Assembly: GCF_010389155.1 (NCBI RefSeq)
Contig: NC_057768.1
Location: 14,444,501 to 14,508,500, forward strand
DNA from: Erigeron canadensis
Taxonomy: Eukaryota > Streptophyta > Magnoliopsida > Asterales > Asteraceae
Direction of reading: 5' to 3'
Length of the DNA stretch: 64,000 bases
Shown here: one piece after another, positions 1 through 11,887 of the stretch
Position numbering within the stretch: the stretch's first letter is position 1
Layout: every line of letters starts with the position of its first letter
Translations under genes and position numbers: made by a program
The notes under the pieces: model-generated
Told to the model about the DNA's origin: nothing
Databases searched by the model: none
What the model saw: the letters and a program-made list of their open reading frames with translations, nothing else

Positions 1-435
1 TGTCAATTTGTATTTTAGATATTGCCTCTTGCATTACATTAGATGTTTGACAAATTTTTAAATTGAACTACCTCTTTTCTTTCTAAGAAAAATATTAAAA
101 CTTCTTGCATTTATTATTATGTTTTTAATAGTGTTTAATGAATGTATTTGTCATATAGGTTTTTATTTCACTTAGTTTATATATTCCACATTCTTTTTTA
201 ATATAGAAATGAGTAATAATTTGCATCTATATTTTACTATAGATATGGGTTTGAAATTAACTCAATGTTGTGTAATTTTCAAAATATCATCATCTTACTA
301 TTGAGTTGATTTTAATTTGTTTAGGTTAATTTATCATTTCTTTTATCTATAGTTATGCATGTATAGTATTATAAAACATCAAAATGTCATTAATAATATA
401 TGTTCACCCGCGTATTACGCGGGTTAATAATCTAG
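1..435 (+). mobile_element. Helitron 3' terminal part
   Basis: The segment ends in a perfect hairpin (CCCGCG at 407-412, loop TATTA, CGCGGG at 418-423), then eight bases, then CTAG at 432-435 followed by T. A hairpin 8-12 bases before CTRR with insertion in front of T is the established 3' signature of plant Helitrons. No ORF is present and the TC-type 5' end is not visible, so the element probably starts left of the window. The left limit is therefore only the window edge. Confidence 0.75.
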
Positions 436-840
436 TATAAATTATAAAGTGTAAGTCTTTATAACCTTAAAGACTTTTAATCTTCTTAACAATGATATAC
501 AAATCTTATCTATAAATCGGGTTATTTATGTGTTATATATATATATTATAATATATAATATTTATAATATATATATAATTATATATACATAGTCGGGTTC
601 GGGTAAACTGGTGCGGAATGGCTATATCCATATCCGACCCATACCCATTTCGGGTATAAAAATGTCTACCCATATCCGCCCCGTTACCCATTAAAACAGG
701 TAATACCCGTTTCGTTCGGGTCGGATACCAGCGGATACCCGAATCCGTGGGTAAAAGTTGCATCCCTACGTGGGAGATTGGTGGCTTTAAAAGCTCCCTA
801 ACAATGTTATCATGTCACCAAAAAAAAAACCCTCTCCTAA
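436..840. other. Non-coding spacer with GGGTA/TACCC word-rich segment
   Basis: No gene is visible. Bases 590-770 are unusually GC-rich for the area and are built from variants of the words CGGGTA, TACCCG and ATACCC. This looks like low-complexity filler or part of an unrecognised repeat. The short reading frame across it on the minus strand is a by-product of this composition. Confidence 0.5.
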
Positions 841-1045
841 GTGGTGGAGTAGCATCGAAGAGGTAGGATAAGGCTCATGTATCATACGTTCTTGAGTTCG
901 AATCTCACTATGAGGGTTTTCATATACTTATGGGTTCCCTTCTGAATTGGTGTACACGCTTTATTGCCTCGTGGAGTTGGATATGATCGAGTGGTTCCAA
1001 AGGTATGACCCGTCAATTATCCTAATTTGTCGTTAAAAAAAAAAA
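841..1045 (+). mobile_element. tRNA-derived SINE
   Basis: The 5' end carries RNA polymerase III promoter-like blocks: a box A-like stretch (GGAGTAGCATCGAAGAGG, about 846-863) and a box B-like stretch containing GAGTTCGAATCTC (about 894-906), close to the tRNA consensus GGTTCGANTCC. The unit ends in a run of A residues (1035-1045). Length of about 200 bp and the order A box, B box, poly(A) are those of a plant tRNA-SINE. A clean target duplication was not identified. Confidence 0.65.
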
Positions 1046-1139
1046 GTGGGAGGCAGTGGTAGCTTCAATGATCTTGTGGCTTCTTTCCTTTGGAAATCTG
1101 AAAAGTCAAAAACCAACACACAAGAGACTACAAAGCCGA

Positions 1140-1754
1140 TACGGCTTTGATCATGTATGTGATTACATACATATTATTAAGGCCTAAAGGCATAGCAAAA
1201 TCCCCTTTGACCCATCTTATTTACGTATACATTATAATGTTACAGATGAGTGGGTGACACTTGTTATCGGATAGATACCTACTTACTCTTTTTGCCTATA
1301 AATACTCCCCACTATACATCATACATACCAAGTGATGTGATGACACTCACTCTCACTTCACACGACAATAGTAGAGAACTACTCTCACTATATATCTCTC
1401 TAATATTATACATACAAAGAGATAAGGACAAAGGTGAATATAATTAACTCCATACTACATAATACATACATGCGACACATCAGAGCCAACATGAATGTAA
1501 ACTACATTTACTTTCACTTCATATACAAGTAAATGATTACTCTACATTTTGAGCATACGTACAAAACAAGTGAGCCAGGCTCACTCAATCTTCATCCTTC
1601 TAGAGATCGTGAGAAACGTATCTCACTCTAGGACAACCATTACCACCTTAGGCTCGTTAAGAGCTTGTTAGGTTCGCACTGAAATTCAGGAGATGCGATG
1701 GTTGTCTCGGTGAAATCCGTATCGTCACTGAGCCAGTCAATCTAGGTTCAAACA
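1140..1754 (+). mobile_element. LTR fragment (5' LTR of a Ty3/gypsy-type element, + strand)
   Basis: The right end AACA at 1751-1754 abuts a primer-binding-site-like sequence starting TTGGCGCC. A TATA box (TATAAATA, 1297-1304) lies within the segment, as expected for the U3/R part of an LTR. The left boundary is not resolved; 1140 is approximate. The internal region to the right has no gag or pol, so this is a remnant. Assignment to Ty3/gypsy (Tat-like) rests on the primer-binding site alone. Confidence 0.55.
1297..1304 (+). promoter_or_regulatory. TATA box of LTR
   Basis: TATAAATA preceded by TTTTTGCC and followed by a CT- and A-rich leader, inside the LTR remnant. Confidence 0.5.
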
Positions 1755-1772
1755 TTGGCGCCATCCGTGGGA
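1755..1772 (+). other. Primer-binding site (TTGGCGCC type)
   Basis: TTGGCGCCATCCGTGGGA directly follows the LTR end. TGGCGCC-type sites are typical of plant Ty3/gypsy elements. Confidence 0.6.
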
Positions 1773-2800
1773 TCCGAGCAAAAAGAACTGCCCCTAGCAC
1801 TATATATAGAGTTACAACCCCTCAAAAACTGCCCCTAGCATTTTCTGCAATTTTACTCATGTTGCCTAGTTGACCCCGTTTCTTTAATTATGAGACTCAA
1901 GTCATATCCATAAACTAATATCACTCAGTACACACTTATTTATGCAAAGATTCTTCTAACAAACATAATAAAAACAGTTCAAAATGAACTATTATCCTAT
2001 TTTTATACAAAAACAAGTAAACTGGTCAATCACCCAACATATCAATCCGTAGTCATGAAACTAGTTAATCACATGACCGCTAAATATTGATTAGTATATA
2101 TATAGAACTTAATATACTTTTAATTAACAATAACTTATAGCTAACAAAACTAACTAATATAGACTACATATAACGGCTAAAGGCTTTATATCTTCTTAAG
2201 ACTACAGTACTAGAAATTAGCATTCTAGAACCGGTTATACTGTCAATCCACATATATAATCAGCCATCCACATTCTTATATACTTCATAAAGGTTACGAA
2301 CCTAAATTTTACCGCACATGTTGTCCATTCCTACTAAACTGCTTTTCTGCTTTTTCTTAATATCATACAAAAATTTTAGTCATTTATTTTGTAAGGATTC
2401 TCATAATACAAATAGCTAATATACATGCAATTTGGCTATTTAATTTACAACACATATATGAGATCTACTCTTGGGGACAAACAACTTACAAACAAAACAT
2501 CTAATCTTCATCAATCTTGCACACACAATTCTTTTTATCTAATACCTCCATAATAAATCCCTGCTATAAAATTGAGCTTAGCTAAAAATATTATAACAGG
2601 CTAAGTTTAGACATCCATAGATTACATAAGTTTCTTAAACCACAACTAATCATATAGTGCAATTAATCTTGAATATTACTACGTGGGGCATCATATCAGT
2701 TCAAAATCAGCAATTTAACATATAAATAATAAGGCTGCTAATGCATATCTATTGGTTTCAGTCTAGACAATCCTATCGTGGATCATCTAAATCCCTTAAA
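1773..2800. other. Non-coding retrotransposon-derived sequence, no gene seen
   Basis: AT-rich DNA between two primer-binding sites facing opposite directions. The right part is presumably the untranslated leader of the minus-strand element whose primer-binding site is at 2801-2817. No reading frame of interest; the word ACTGCCCCTAGCA occurs twice (about 1788 and 1829). Confidence 0.4.
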
Positions 2801-2817
2801 CCACAACTCTGATACCA
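2801..2817 (-). other. Primer-binding site (initiator tRNA-Met type)
   Basis: On the minus strand the sequence TGGTATCAGAGTTGTGG begins two bases after an LTR end (CGTAACA). TGGTATCAGAG is the standard complement to the 3' end of plant initiator Met tRNA. Confidence 0.7.
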
Positions 2818-3385
2818 CTTGTTACGCCCGGGATTTTTTTTTTTTTTTTACATATAAAGAAAACTTTATTTAACTTTCTATAGATAAATATGTATTCAGT
2901 AAATACATATTTATTTGATAATGCCGAATACCAATTTATTTCAAACGACACAATAGAAAAATTAGAAATTTCGGCATGACCTCATCGTAACATCAACAAT
3001 CCATACCTGTAAATTTTTAATCCAAACAACCTGTTTATAAAGAACCAAAATACTTGACATGACTCAGTTTAACGACTACATTACCAATTTAAAGTAATCG
3101 ACACTTGCATTAAGTTCGTAAAATATGGGCTGGTAATGTAACAAGCATAATATACTCGGCTGTAATTTAAAGTAACACTTGCGTAAACCTTCTGCAAGTG
3201 CTCATCCACTGCTATGACTTTTCAGGGCTCATCCTTTATAGTTGCTGATCACTAACGCCAAATCAATTTGCACCTACAGCATTTATAATTAAAAGAATAA
3301 GCATATCGCTTAATGAATATATAGAAAGTAAACGCATGAAGGTTGTGCATTTATGTATATATGATAGTGCATGATATATACTGCA

Positions 3386-3660
3386 AGTACAATCTGCCAG
3401 CTGTACAATTATATGGACCAGACTACACGTATATAGCCAACCTCCATATAATCATATATGTCTGCTAAACATAATATGGACCTCATATCATTCTGAAATA
3501 TTATACTGCTCATCATATAGATTGCAAGTACAATCTGCCAACTATTCAATTATATGGACCAGACTACACGTATATAGCCAACCTCCATATGATCTTATCT
3601 GCCTACTTAGTAATGTATATAGCCAACCTCCATATGATCTTATCTGCCTACTTAGTTATA
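3386..3660. repeat. Imperfect tandem repeat in LTR
   Basis: A block containing GCAAGTACAATCTGCCA and, further on, GACCAGACTACACGTATATAG is repeated about 140 bases apart. The sub-block ATATAGCCAACCTCCATAT is then repeated once more, followed by GATCTTATCTGCCTACTTAG twice. Confidence 0.75.
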
Positions 3661-4391
3661 ATACTGCCAATATATTAAACTGATTATATATTGAACTGCC
3701 TATATGTTTGGCCAAAATAATAAACTGCCACACTAGACCTAACCATATGCATATATTTGACAGAGGTAGTTAACCATCTTCTCTTATCCAATAGAGTGTT
3801 AAGCATATGGATAAACTCCCCACCTGTTCAAAGTCTGCTAATCGGGCTCGTAAACACAATTGAACATCACACAATCATATACATTAAAACATATGAGGTC
3901 GTTGTAACACCCCGACAGTGGCGGAAAACTCGGGATGTAAGATAAAGCACACGCGCACATGGATGTTACATAGGAATACTAAATGAGTGCATACATTAAG
4001 CCTAAATAGTCAATTTCATAACCAAACAAGCATAATAGTAGTCATCACACACAAGTTAAAACAAGCATTCAAATAGAGATGAGATAAGTTCCCACGCAGG
4101 GGAAAAGGTTAGGCATATTGCCATCAAACATAAACAAGAGCATGCAAACTTCAAAACCTAGGCTGCAGTCTGCTAAAAGTCCCATGCTACCAATCTTAGC
4201 CACGATTTGCTTGATTACCTGAAAGGAATACTTAAACGTGTCAACATAAAGGTTGGTGAGTTCGTAGGTTTGAGTACATTAACAAGTTGTATAAATATGT
4301 TTTATGCCGTCGATAGAATGTTGAGAATAAAGTAGTATGATGTGGCTAGAGACTAACTTTGCACATAAGTATGTGTTTGAGTACAATTGTG

Positions 4392-4590
4392 CACTTACGG
4401 TACCAGGCTAGCATATATTAATCGTGCACACACAGTCATCAACAAGATTGGAAAGTATATCAATCGAGCACTCACAGTCATCAACATGACCGGCTAATAT
4501 GTATCAATCGAGTACTCACAGTCATCAATATGACCGGCTAATATGTATCAATCGAGCACTCACAGTCATCAACATGATCGGCTAGTATGT
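4392..4590. repeat. Tandem repeat, about 48-bp unit
   Basis: About four copies of a unit containing ATCGAGCACTCACAGTCATC followed by AACATGACCGGCTAATATGT. The first copy is the most diverged. Confidence 0.8.
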
Positions 4591-5299
4591 CACAAAGTAG
4601 TCAAACAACAATAGAATAATAAAAGCAGTTACGGCAAATAAAAGCATGTATAGTATTCCTTTCACCCCAAAACATAAGTAAAGAAAAAGGGGCTACGAAG
4701 ACTCACAGTGATCCGGTACGAGCGTAGTTTACAAGCACAGAGAATGAGCACAGATATAAGTAAGATATATCTATTTGAATCCAAGTATGTCTTGATGTCA
4801 ACCTAATCATAAGTCATTGAACATAGATGAATACATGTATTAGTCCTTGTGATTACTTATTCACTAAAATAACCTTGATGAACTGATGATTTGGTCCTTA
4901 GAAGATTCTTTGAACATCTTGACTCAAAAGTGTCTTAAATGAACTTTGAATACATGAGCCAGACTCGAAATGAACGTCTTTGAACTCACACATAAGTACT
5001 TATCGTAATAATGAGTTGTATGTGCCTTTAATAATGATCTTTTAACCGTAAGAACTCGATTTAGTTGCTTATAGAACTTGTACTTTAGTAATTTAGGTTG
5101 AACATGCCCTAAGCGTACTCAATCTGGGTTTGCACTTTGTACGTTTTTTTAGATCGAGTCATGAACTAGCTCGATGTTAATAAGTAGCCTTTGATGTGTT
5201 TAATCGAATGATAATGATGTTATGAACTTGGTTTGGTGTTAAATGATCATGTAAGGTGTGTTATAGAATGTGTACATGTTGATTCAAGATTGCACAAGT

Positions 5300-5570
5300 C
5301 GTTTTAGGGTCTTTGAGTTGCAAGATCGTCCTAGCTATGGGTTCAAGATCGTCCTAGCTGCTTTGAGTTGCAAGATTGTCCTAGCTATGCTCTCAAGATC
5401 GTCCTAGCTGCTTTGATATACAAGGTCGTCCTAGCCTTCAAGCTAAATCAAGATCGTTTTAGGTTTCCAAGCTAAGGTCGTTTCAAAGATTGATGGCTTA
5501 AGATCGTTTTAGGTTTACAAACTAGGATCGTCCTAGGTACCCAAGGTGAGATCGTCCTAGGTACCCAAAA
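5300..5570. repeat. Array of AAGATCGTCCTAG motifs
   Basis: AAGATCGTCCTAG and variants recur about ten times at 20-40 bp spacing. In element orientation the core reads CTAGGACGATCTTG. The same core recurs at the same relative place in the related LTRs at 31760-32110 and 57630-58080. Confidence 0.8.
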
Positions 5571-7903
5571 CCATGAACAAGTACAAGACTCATGTTCGAT
5601 TCAAGAACAAGTGTTTGAGCTAAACGAATCCAAAGGATTAGTTACCCATTAAACGTACCAACACATCACCACATCACACAAGAACAAACGAGCAAGAACC
5701 ATGAATCAAGAGGCTGCCCAGGACGATCTTGGGAACCAATATCGTCCCATTCAAGACCGTCCCATCACCAAAACGGGCTGAACAAGAACTTAATCATAAC
5801 ACAAAGATCTAGATCGATTCCGGGACTTGTTAGAACATAAAACTAGTACATATATACATAATAACACTAACCAATAACACTTTTAACGATTTCAAGACCA
5901 TCTATAACATGAATAAGGCGTGGTACATCAAGAACAAGTTTTCCCTCATTTTCAAAAATGGGTTTTGTGGATTAAAGCATGTTATGACCCAAATTTGTTC
6001 ATCAAAATGTTACTAAACACATTTAGACTCAAACCCATTAGCTATTAACACGTTTTTCATTCAAAAATTGGACCAAATCATCAAGAATATAACCTTGAAA
6101 AAGTACACTTTTAATTTGATCAAAAACTCAAAATTTGTTGTTGTTACCTGAGATTTGATTCCAGAAATATGTTTTGATTATCACAAGGATGCTAAAAGTA
6201 CAAATAATTTTGGTTTAACAACCCAAAATCAAAAGATGAATTTTGTGTGTGTTTATAGCGGCTGCAAGTGTGTGTTTTAGAGAGAGAGATGAGAAAGGTG
6301 GAGAAGAAGGGTGAATAGTAGTTTTTCTCTCAAGGGTTTCCATCATTTTCTTTATATACCTTTCCTATATTAAATGAACTCAATAAATACAAGGACCAAT
6401 TGTGAACATTTTGGACTAGAACTTTTATAAACTTGAACGTTTACGACTCGAATTCTAGTATTTTATCGCATTAAATTATAGGATCGTCAGTTAATTCAAG
6501 GTTTAAGATCAAATGGGTCTTCATGTAAACATATAACTTAGTCTAAAATATATCAAGAACTTGAACTGAATTGAACTGTCTAATCGTTCTACTGGCGAAA
6601 GTACGATTCTAGAAACTTATTTAAAACATTTCTATGACGGTTGTTACAATCGTATAAATATAAACACTCACACGATCAAATAGCCAAATAACGCATAGAT
6701 AGCCTAAAGAACACCTTAGCTAACACATCCGACCTAAGTAGCATTCTAGCTACACAAACACATTTGAGTTCGTCAACCCAAATGGGGATCACACAATCAC
6801 AGAAACATGAAACACATAAAGTTAACCAATTATTCAATAGCACATCATTAATCTAAAGAACGGCTTGACTAACACATTTCTGACTAATTAACCTTCTAAC
6901 TACAATATATATGATTCAGCACTATAATCATACTTAAGTACGTAACATCAACAACTAACATTATGTCAACGGCCTGATGATAATTACGTAAGGCAAATAA
7001 CATTGATTAACTGCAATAACAACTATTAATCTACTATCTGCTTATTTATCACATAAGACTCACTTCTATGATAAGAAATTGGCTTTTATATGACCATAAT
7101 AGTCTTAACATACGCACAATTCGTCACATAATTACACATAACTGCATATTAACATTTGTTATATGGCTGCCAACTACAACCGTTCAACTACTCGTCTCTC
7201 ATGGATATATCATAACAACTTATAACACATATACATAACAATTAAAACAATAAAACAAATACGGCAATATGCAATCTTGTAATCATATGAAATCACTTAC
7301 TCACATATAATCTAACTTCATATGATTACCTTCCAGTTTAAGTTCTATATATACTCACCTGTAATCCTGCTACAACATATATTTGTATTCTTCAAAATCC
7401 TTGGTTACCTGTTAACCAAATTCATATAAATCATCAGCATCTATACGTATCGTCTTTTCTAACTTTTTATTACTTAATACCTCCCAGACCAATTATTTTC
7501 ACTTCCTTATCATTATTTTCATCATTACCTTATAAAATAATAATTTTACTTGAACATATCATGCCACATAAGGTGACACAAAAACTATCTCCAAATCTTA
7601 CCAAATTGTAATATAGGTTTCATAGTTAGCCCGGATACTAAGAAATTAATATGAACCCAAACAATCACCTTTTTTTGACCTAATATACTTTAATATAACT
7701 ATTAATCAAACTATTAAACTAGAAAATAATACCTTAAAATGATGTTGATCAAAGCCTATAAATAATTAGGAATAATTTGCCATATTTCGTTTGGCCCGAA
7801 ACCCGCTTTCTATTCTCTTCTTCTTCTTTTCCAGCCGTCTGTCTCGTCGTTTTTCTTTTTCAGTTTTGCCGACTTTACTTTGGTTTTCTTATTCTTTTAG
7901 ATG

Positions 7904-8304
7904 AGAGCAAGTACCCGCGCGTTGCGGCGGTGAGATGATGGGGTGATAGGTCATAGAGTGTGATAGCCAAATGCCTTAGCCGTACGAGCTCCGCCCTCGG
8001 ATTTAAAATTTCGTCAAAAGTATATCAAATGACATCTTTAATGAAAGAGCATGAAATTTTAAGAACACCCATATAATTTTTATAATTTATTGATGTACGG
8101 TTTTTGAAATAAAAGATTTTGAATGAATTAAAGGAATAAATGATTTATGGAGGAGAGAGAAAACAATTGATTGGTTGAGATTTGAGGAAAAAGAAAGAGT
8201 GTTAGGTAAAAATAAAATTGAAATATGGGCATTTTGGGAAAGTAATGTTGAAACTTAAAATGTAAACAGAGGAGATCTGATTTATAATATAATATAGATA
8301 TAGA
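7904..8304 (-). mobile_element. Short non-autonomous Helitron
   Basis: On the minus strand the right end starts TCTATATCTATATTATATT, the usual TCTATA...TATAAA-like 5' end of plant Helitrons. The left end carries the GC-rich terminal hairpin region (CCGCCGCAACGCGCGGG) followed by eleven bases ending CTCT, a degenerate version of CTRR. Length is about 400 bp and there is no coding capacity. The 5' end could be six bases further in, because TC occurs twice. Confidence 0.65.
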
Positions 8305-8542
8305 TAATGATCATGAGATCATTTTTAATCATATTATATATGTGGAATTAATTTCCAATTTTCATTAAAGCTCCCCTCTTTAGAACTATCTTACACTTTT
8401 AGTCCTTTTAGTAAACGACGTTTAAAACACTAGGCCCAACATTTGATTTTTTTACGGCTTTTTAAATAACTCGGCATTTATTCATTTGATATATATTACT
8501 TTTATTAATAAAATACTACTGCGAAATTTGCGGTGTTATACA

Positions 8543-9917
8543 CGTGGTCAAGGAAGTTACATTAACAGTCAATTGTCCTTTTCTTTACAATTTTCTTTTA
8601 TTAATTAAATATATTTACAATTTTCTTTTATTAATTAACTAAATATATATATATATATACAGAAAAAAGAAAAAAATCATCAATTTTTTATGTCAAAACT
8701 TCTCTCTTCAATTTCGTCTTCGTTGTTGATTGACTCAAACTGAAAATCATGAGGTTTTGTTTGCAATCAAATTCTGAACCGAATCATCTTTTCAATTTTT
8801 CGATTCGTCAAGTTTGATTTCTCCGGCAAGATTCCGACGAACTTCAAATCTGAAATTTCTTGGTGAGGGTTTGTACGGATTGAGATTCTGAATATTTTGG
8901 TGGTGGTTTCGAGTTCTAAATCGAAGAAACAAAGGAGTAATTGGCATTTTAACTTTTCCGGCAACTTTTCCGGCAACTGTTACTGGCATTTTAATTTCGA
9001 GTTCTAAATCATTCATCCATTTGCTGAGTTGGACTTAGTTTTTTTTTTTTGTAGAAGTCGAGTTCATCTGTTTGCCGAAGTAGCCATTTGCCTTATTTGC
9101 CGAAGTCGTGAATAAACCATTTGCAGAAGTCAAGTTCTCGTGTTTACCGAGCTCGACAAACACCATATATCCGCTCTTGACTGCAGCTTCTTCGACCAAC
9201 ACCATTATCACTGCATTTGCAAAGCTCATTGCTCGGCAAGTAGAACAAATCATCCAAAATTTTTCAAAAGTTTTTTTTTAATTCTTTTTCAAAATCATTT
9301 TTCATAATTTCCATCATTTGTGTGAAATCTGAGAAATTTTTTTTTAAACCTCCCATTTACCGAGCTCCCAGCTCGACATATAGTACAAATAGCACTTTTG
9401 TTCTTCAAGGCTGGAAACTGGACTGTTGACCATGATTGTTTGTTGTGTTTAGTTGAGTCTTTCTCATGTAACATTCTTCTGTGGTTATACCTTGTTCTTG
9501 TGAAGTAATAAAGGTTCAGAAACTGTTATTTGAAAGAAAAGAAAGTGTGTTTCGTGATAAAGTGAGACAGTAAGAGAGGTTTTGATTATTTTATGAAATT
9601 GGAGAAAGAGAAATCTATGAATTTTGTTCATGTTGTGCTACTGCCAAAAAGATAAAAAGAGAGAGAAATCAAAAGTATTTTTTTTATCCGTTTGAGTGCC
9701 TTCACGTGAAAAAGAATTTTTCAAAATTGAGGAAGCGTGTTTTGATAACTGTGTTGGGTTGAATCTTTTTCACGCATGTTTTGCAATTGTTTTTTTTTCT
9801 TTTCTCTATTTTCAAAGTGAGTTGTCAGAATTGATAACTGTCAACGTGGTGGGGTATACAAAAAAAAATCCTTTGGAATTAACGTGTTGCAGTGCAGGGA
9901 ATCTCATTCTTGAATTT
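8543..9917. other. Non-coding stretch, no recognisable gene
   Basis: AT-rich sequence with poly-T and poly-A tracts. Bases 9050-9140 contain imperfect repeats of TTTGCCGAAGT. The reading frames here are short and have no recognisable domain. Confidence 0.5.
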
Positions 9918-10033
9918 TATATATATTGCCGGTAAAGCTGAGATAAAAAAATAAATTTTTACAATTGATCCTGGCATTGAAATTCATCCTCAAAATAATC
10001 TAGACCATCTAAACTCAAAGTCAAACTTTATAA
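9918..10033. repeat. Dispersed repeat X (inverted copy at 42043-42160)
   Basis: This stretch matches, in reverse complement and with few changes, the spacer of the palindrome at 42043-42160. Shared landmarks include AATCTAGACCATCTAAACT and TTTACAATTGATCCTGGC. It ends at the base where the large Helitron begins (10034). The 42-kb copy continues past that point without the Helitron. Confidence 0.75.
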
Positions 10034-11887
10034 TTAGAACAATACCCGGTCGTTGACCGGGTTAGAACAATGGATTGACAAAAGTGCAAGTATCCCAATA
10101 AATTAAGAAAAGTGCAAATATGTTTAAAGTACTTGAAACATGTTCAAGTTTGTCTATAAAGATAGAGTGAATTATAAAGACATAACATGAAATGTTGCAA
10201 AATCAAACATAAGATAGTAGAAAAAACAATGAACGATAAATGTTCAAAATAATTAATTGACAACTTGTATAGTATCTTGAACCTTGGAATCATCGGCGTC
10301 CTTAACTATCTTATCTTTATCTTCCATAGCAACATCATTAATCATGTTGCATTCATTGATCTTGTCCAAAGGTTCCACATTTGTGCCATTTGAGTCCAGA
10401 ATAGGAGCTTCATTTATCGTTGTAGAAGTTACACGAGACCCCCATTGAATTTCATCCATCATTGCTTCTTCAAAATCTGTGACCTTTGGATGCATTTCAT
10501 AATCATGTAAATCTGAGTCAAGTGTAGATGCTCTATTGGCAACAACCGAGAGCAACGGGGGCACTACACGTGGCATAATGGCATTGACGTTGTTTAAGTC
10601 ACCAAGTTCAGCACCATAGTATTTTGTGACTGTAAACCTACGTGAAAATCCAGGTTTCATATTGTATTGATCAACTTTGATACCGAACACGGCCGGGACT
10701 CCAATTAAGCTAGTAATAAAGAAGTCAATTATCCAGTTAGGATCGTCAACACCCTATAAAAGAAGTATGATAAGCTAACTATGCATGCTGATAAAGATAT
10801 ATTAAAATTTGTGAAGTAACAAACCTCTTGCGACTCCCTATCAATTAACTCATCGACTGTGCATCCTATCAGGTTAGCAGCATTATCTTTGAAAAGAACA
10901 CAATCCATGCTCTCTTTGTTGCTGTGTACTTGTACTACTAACCTATATCTGTAAAAACGAAATATCAGTACAAAGTCCAAAAATAATATACTGAAGCACG
11001 ATATGTATGACTTACGCTTAACGTAGTGTGACATTCTGGTTACAATGAGCACTGTAATATCTAACGCCCCTAAACTGCACACCTCTAAGGCAGGTTGCTC
11101 ATTGTATGTACTTCCAATCCTTTGACACATTGAAGTTAATCACCGTACCCTGAATGATGAATTTTGTTTCCTAAAGCAGTAATTAAAAAAAGTAGTTAAA
11201 ATGAGTTTAATCTACCTAATAGCCTATATCATAATTAGAAACTGTGTTATAAGAAATATATAGAAGCAGCTTAAAGTGTGAATTGATCATTATTTCAAGA
11301 TTAACGAAATCTTATTAGACACTCAAAATGTAATCTATTACAACTGTTTTATTAACTATATCAAGGTATTGAGATTTGAAGTACATGAAGTCACCTAAAT
11401 ATATAAAATGCAACAATATATATTCTTATGTTTCTTACCACATCAACTCCATCAACCCTACACTTATAAAGATTCGGAATGCTTGTAATTGTCAACTCCT
11501 CACATTGAGGATCCGTCGATGTAAAAACAACCGGATGAATGGGCCTATAAAAGAAGAACCTAAAATTAATTAATAAGGCATTATTTTTTTTCTTATAGTG
11601 TTATGGATCCAAAGTATGTTCTAATAATACCTTTGATTATATGTAGCAACCTGGATGATCCTCGGGTTGGAATGGAATTGTGATGCAACAGTCGTAGACA
11701 GTTGTGGTAAACCTTGTGACATAAAAAAAAGGATTATTGATTATTAAGAAAAAGGTATAATTATCAAATATGTAATCATATATAAATCTACACTTACGTC
11801 CAAATTTGCGAACCCTGCAACCACTCAACACTACAACGATATTTGTATCCTTTTGGCTTTGTATAAGATCATATGGATACTTCAAAG

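Larger units (their letters stand above)
3903..6648 (-). mobile_element. Solo LTR, TGTAACAACC family (copy B)
   Basis: The element begins TGTAACACCCCGACAGTGG and ends GGTTGTTACA on the + strand. It is flanked by near-identical 5-base duplications (GTCGT at 3898-3902, ATCGT at 6649-6653). Orientation is minus, judged from similarity of its right end to the left ends at 18702 and 44235. On the minus strand a TATA box (6352-6358) is followed about 205 bases later by a splice-donor-like CAG/GTAACA (6147), and near the other end by an acceptor-like TTTCAG (4219-4221). There is no gag or pol, so a solo LTR left by LTR-LTR recombination is the simplest reading. Confidence 0.75.
2820..8542 (-). mobile_element. 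Long LTR, minus strand, split by later insertions
   Basis: On the minus strand the segment starts TGTATAACACCG (right end, 8542) and ends CCCGGGCGTAACA (left end, 2820), next to the Met primer-binding site. Removing the solo LTR (3903-6648 plus its duplicated target) and the short Helitron (7904-8304) leaves about 2.6 kb with no reading frame, as expected for a long LTR. The left end is well supported by the primer-binding site. The right end is inferred from the TGTA...AACA termini and could be wrong by some bases. Confidence 0.5.

Noticed and set aside
533..763. 76-residue minus-strand frame
   Set aside because: Lies in the TACCCG/CGGGTA word-rich segment, with no domain; frame arises from composition.
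4392..4590. Regular repeats resembling a CRISPR array
   Set aside because: Units are adjacent tandem copies without unique spacers, in a plant LTR.
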